Below the pieces are notes generated by a model. It did no database searches and was not told where the DNA came from. It worked only from the letters and a program-made list of their open reading frames with translations. This document shows, one piece after another, positions 61,711 through 64,000 of a stretch of DNA of 64,000 nt. Positions within the stretch are counted from its first letter, which is position 1; each line of letters starts with the position of its first letter. The position numbers and the translations under genes are program-made. Source of the DNA: CAYZXL01 sp964482435 (GTDB taxonomy: Bacteria > Auribacterota > JABMQX01); the NCBI GenBank assembly GCA_964482435.1, contig CAYZXL010000013.1, positions 1-64,000 on the forward strand. The letters run 5' to 3'.

Positions 61711-64000
61711 GTGGCATTTCGGTTGTGGCGTGCACTCTTTCTTGCACTTTGTTGCGGTTTGCCTCTTTTCGTCGGAACATCCCTCGGCACGGAGCCGGTG
61801 TTGCCCGTTGGGCCCTCCCCCAGGGCACTGGACGTTCCACACTTTCCCGATCGTGTGCATGCCTTTGTCTGGCGCAACTGGAACGTCATCGAGGCAGACC
61901 GTCTTGCCAGAGTGCTGGATACCTCGCTTGACAACGTGATTGCTGTGGCCGAGTCCATGGGGCTGCCGCCCCGGCCGCAGGTCTCGCCCGAACACAAGAA
62001 GCGCGGCTACATCACTATCGTGCGGCGGAACTGGCATCTTCTGCCTTATGACCATCTTCTGGTGTTGCTCGATATGTCAGCCGAACGCCTCGCCTATTGT
62101 CTCCGTGAGGACGATTTCCTGTTCATAAAACTTGGATCGCTAAAGCCGTCGTGCCCGCGGCTGCGTTACTCGCCGCCCTCGGAGTCTGCTCGGAGGCGTG
62201 CTGCCGAAATCAAACGTATCGTTGAAGAAAACTTCGGCGAGGACATACAAAAAGAAGGCGAGCCTCGATTCGGTTTCGTGCGGAAGCTCACTGAGCCGCT
62301 GGGGGAGCATCTGCGACCCCACCTGGAGGGCGGGTCGGTCTTCAGCCTGCGGTTCATCTACTCCTACTTCGGTTCTTACGGCGACCCCCTGGCAAATCCA
62401 GGGTTGGACCCTTATCCCGACGGACTCTTGCAGCGTCTCGCCGACCTGGGCGTCAATGGCATCTGGTTGCACGCTGTTCTGTACACCCTTGCGCCAAGCG
62501 AGACCTTCCCCGAATTCGGCGTCGGCCACGAAATCCGGCTGGCGAACCTCCGCGCCCTCGTTCAACGAGCAAAACGCTATGGGGTTGCAGTCTATCTCTA
62601 CATGAACGAGCCTCGTGCGATGCCTGCGGGCTTTTTCGGAAAGAAGCCCGATATGAAAGGCGTGCGGGAAGGCGACCACTTTGCCGTGTGCACGTCCTCT
62701 CCGGAGGTCAGGGAATGGATTAGTGGCGCACTTTGCCACATTTTCAAGAATGTCCCCGACCTGGGCGGCGTCTTTACCATCACTGCGTCCGAGAACCTCA
62801 CCAATTGCGCCTCGCACGGGCGGTCCCAGGAGTGTCCCCGGTGCAAGGAGCGAAGTCCTGCCGACATTATTGCCGAAGTCAACGCCGCCATCGAAGAGGG
62901 CGTCCACCGAGGCAACCCAAAGGCGCACGTCATCGTCTGGGACTGGGGCTGGAACGATGAATGGGCTTCTGAAGTAATCGGCAGGTTGCCGAAGTCAGTG
63001 TGGCTGATGTCGGTCAGCGAATGGTCGCTCCCTATCAAGCGAGGGGGCGTTGAAACCGCCGTCGGGGAATACTCTCTGTCGGCCGTCGGGCCGGGGCCAC
63101 GCGCCACAAAGCATTGGAGCCTGGCTAAGCAAGCGGGACTCAGAACCGTTGCCAAGGTTCAGTTCAACAACACCTGGGAGCTTTCCGCCATCCCGTACTT
63201 GCCGGTGATGGACCTTGTCGCCGAGCACTGCAGCAACCTTGCCAGCGCGGGAGTGGACGGTCTGATGCTGAGCTGGACGCTGGGCGGGTATCCTTCGCCG
63301 AACCTGGAGGTCGCTCAACTTTTCAACCAGGCGCCGCTGCCGAAGAGAGAAGTGGTCCTCGACGCTGTTGCCCGCGAGCGATTCGGCGCCGACGGCGCTC
63401 TTCACGCTCGAAAGGCCTGGACGGCTTTCAGCAATGCCTTCAGGGAGTTTCCGTTCCATGTCGGCGTCCTTTACACGGCTCCGATGCAATACGGCCCATC
63501 GAACCTTCTCCACATGACTCCAACCGGATATGCAGCAAGCATGGTCGGCTTCCCATACGACGACGTGAACGGCTGGCGGGGGCCCTACCCGGCGGACGTC
63601 TTCGCTGAGCAATTTGCAAAGGTGGCTTCTGGCTGGAAAGGGGGGCTTCCCGAGATGGAAGAAGCGGCTCGGAAAGCTCCGCGGGACAAAGCCGCCGACG
63701 CACAAGCGGAGTACCGATTTGCCAGAGCGGCACAATTCCACTTCCAAAGCGTGGTTAATCAGGTCCGCTTCACGGTCGCGCGCAACGCTCTGCTCGACAA
63801 GAGTAAGGCCCTTGATGGAGACCAGCGCTCTGCCCTGATCGAGGAGATGCGGCAGGCGGCCCAAAACGAAATAGAAGTTGCCCGCGGCTTGTTCACCCTT
63901 GCCATGGAGGATTCGCGCATCGGATTCGAAGCTTCAAACCATTACTATTACCTGCCCATTGACCTCGTGGAGAAAGTCATCAACTGTCGGTACATCCTGG
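61711..64000 (+). CDS. Large secreted protein, glycoside-hydrolase-like (3' end outside window)
   Basis: At least 763 residues from GTG 61711 (GAGGGAG seven bases upstream; stop in frame just before). Signal peptide VAFRLWRALFLALCCGLPLF. After an N-terminal alpha/beta domain (HAFVWRNWNVIEADRLARVL) a barrel begins: LADLGVNGIWLHAVLYTLAP, YGVAVYLYMNEPRAMPAGF, GVFTITASENLTNCASHG, VIVWDWGWNDEW, LSAIPYLPVMDLVAEHCSNL, VDGLMLSWTLGG. Cys-rich ECPRCKERSP may bind metal. The layout recalls secreted GH20/DUF4838-like proteins of PVC bacteria; Glu of TASEN is a catalytic candidate. The gene runs off the window. The assignment is tentative. Confidence 0.72.
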   Translation, partial: MAFRLWRALFLALCCGLPLFVGTSLGTEPVLPVGPSPRALDVPHFPDRVHAFVWRNWNVIEADRLARVLDTSLDNVIAVAESMGLPPRPQVSPEHKKRGYITIVRRNWHLLPYDHLLVLLDMSAERLAYCLREDDFLFIKLGSLKPSCPRLRYSPPSESARRRAAEIKRIVEENFGEDIQKEGEPRFGFVRKLTEPLGEHLRPHLEGGSVFSLRFIYSYFGSYGDPLANPGLDPYPDGLLQRLADLGVNGIWLHAVLYTLAPSETFPEFGVGHEIRLANLRALVQRAKRYGVAVYLYMNEPRAMPAGFFGKKPDMKGVREGDHFAVCTSSPEVREWISGALCHIFKNVPDLGGVFTITASENLTNCASHGRSQECPRCKERSPADIIAEVNAAIEEGVHRGNPKAHVIVWDWGWNDEWASEVIGRLPKSVWLMSVSEWSLPIKRGGVETAVGEYSLSAVGPGPRATKHWSLAKQAGLRTVAKVQFNNTWELSAIPYLPVMDLVAEHCSNLASAGVDGLMLSWTLGGYPSPNLEVAQLFNQAPLPKREVVLDAVARERFGADGALHARKAWTAFSNAFREFPFHVGVLYTAPMQYGPSNLLHMTPTGYAASMVGFPYDDVNGWRGPYPADVFAEQFAKVASGWKGGLPEMEEAARKAPRDKAADAQAEYRFARAAQFHFQSVVNQVRFTVARNALLDKSKALDGDQRSALIEEMRQAAQNEIEVARGLFTLAMEDSRIGFEASNHYYYLPIDLVEKVINCRYIL

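Overview
The window looks like a chromosome segment of an uncultivated bacterium from the PVC superphylum or a neighbouring candidate phylum (Lentisphaerota, Hydrogenedentota or Sumerlaeota types). The grounds are inferential: GC-rich DNA, a V-type ATPase operon, an archaeal/eukaryotic-type glycyl-tRNA synthetase, many secreted right-handed beta-helix proteins, pseudopilins of the DUF1559-like kind, a ceramidase-like/LamG protein and secreted glycosidase-like proteins. No rRNA is present, so the taxonomy is open.

Layout. 1-7.1 kb: four consecutive secreted beta-helix genes (the first cut by the window edge), one carrying a freshly amplified 72-bp repeat. 7.7-18 kb: a mosaic of phage-type genes on the minus strand (proteasome-fold Ntn hydrolase, portal, an unknown protein, terminase large subunit, a small basic protein). 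They are interrupted on the plus strand by a DNA methyltransferase/Mrr-nuclease fusion and a fifth beta-helix gene. Two homologous promoter-to-terminator units of about 110 nt lie upstream of the phage genes, and a third short unit is divergent from one of them; all are candidate small RNAs or attenuators. 18-23.3 kb: housekeeping genes (menA-like, ruvA, ruvB, queH, SpoIID-like). 23.7-26.8 kb: two tandemly duplicated pseudopilins, then a VTC-domain protein and a DUF4956 membrane protein. 26.8-28.4 kb: an integrase remnant, a distinctive promoter, a small ORF and a Panacea-like/RelE-like toxin-antitoxin pair. 28.9-32 kb: a beta-helix/LamG/polysaccharide-deacetylase protein. 32.3-36.9 kb: yicC, rpoZ, coaC and an NtrB/NtrC-type two-component pair in one run. 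37-48.7 kb (minus): folE, a universal stress protein, the nine-gene V-type ATPase operon and glyS.

49-55.5 kb: a CAU-anticodon tRNA, a ceramidase-like protein, a second integrase remnant, a near-copy of the distinctive promoter, and a small ORF with a PIN-domain protein (a second toxin-antitoxin-like module), followed by an ISKra4-type insertion sequence with a frameshifted transposase. 55.7-64 kb: a GH2-like protein, a secreted TIM-barrel-like protein and a large secreted protein cut by the window end, suggesting carbohydrate degradation.

Themes. Intergenic spaces hold a family of short dispersed repeats (GCAGAG-type and CAGGATT-type arms). Nearly all visible promoters combine TTGACA-like -35 boxes, a spacer of about 17 nt and an extended TGn -10. 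The most unusual signals are the paired ncRNA-like units beside stranded portal and terminase genes, and the matched promoter/palindrome plus integrase remnant found upstream of two unrelated toxin-antitoxin-like modules 26 kb apart.
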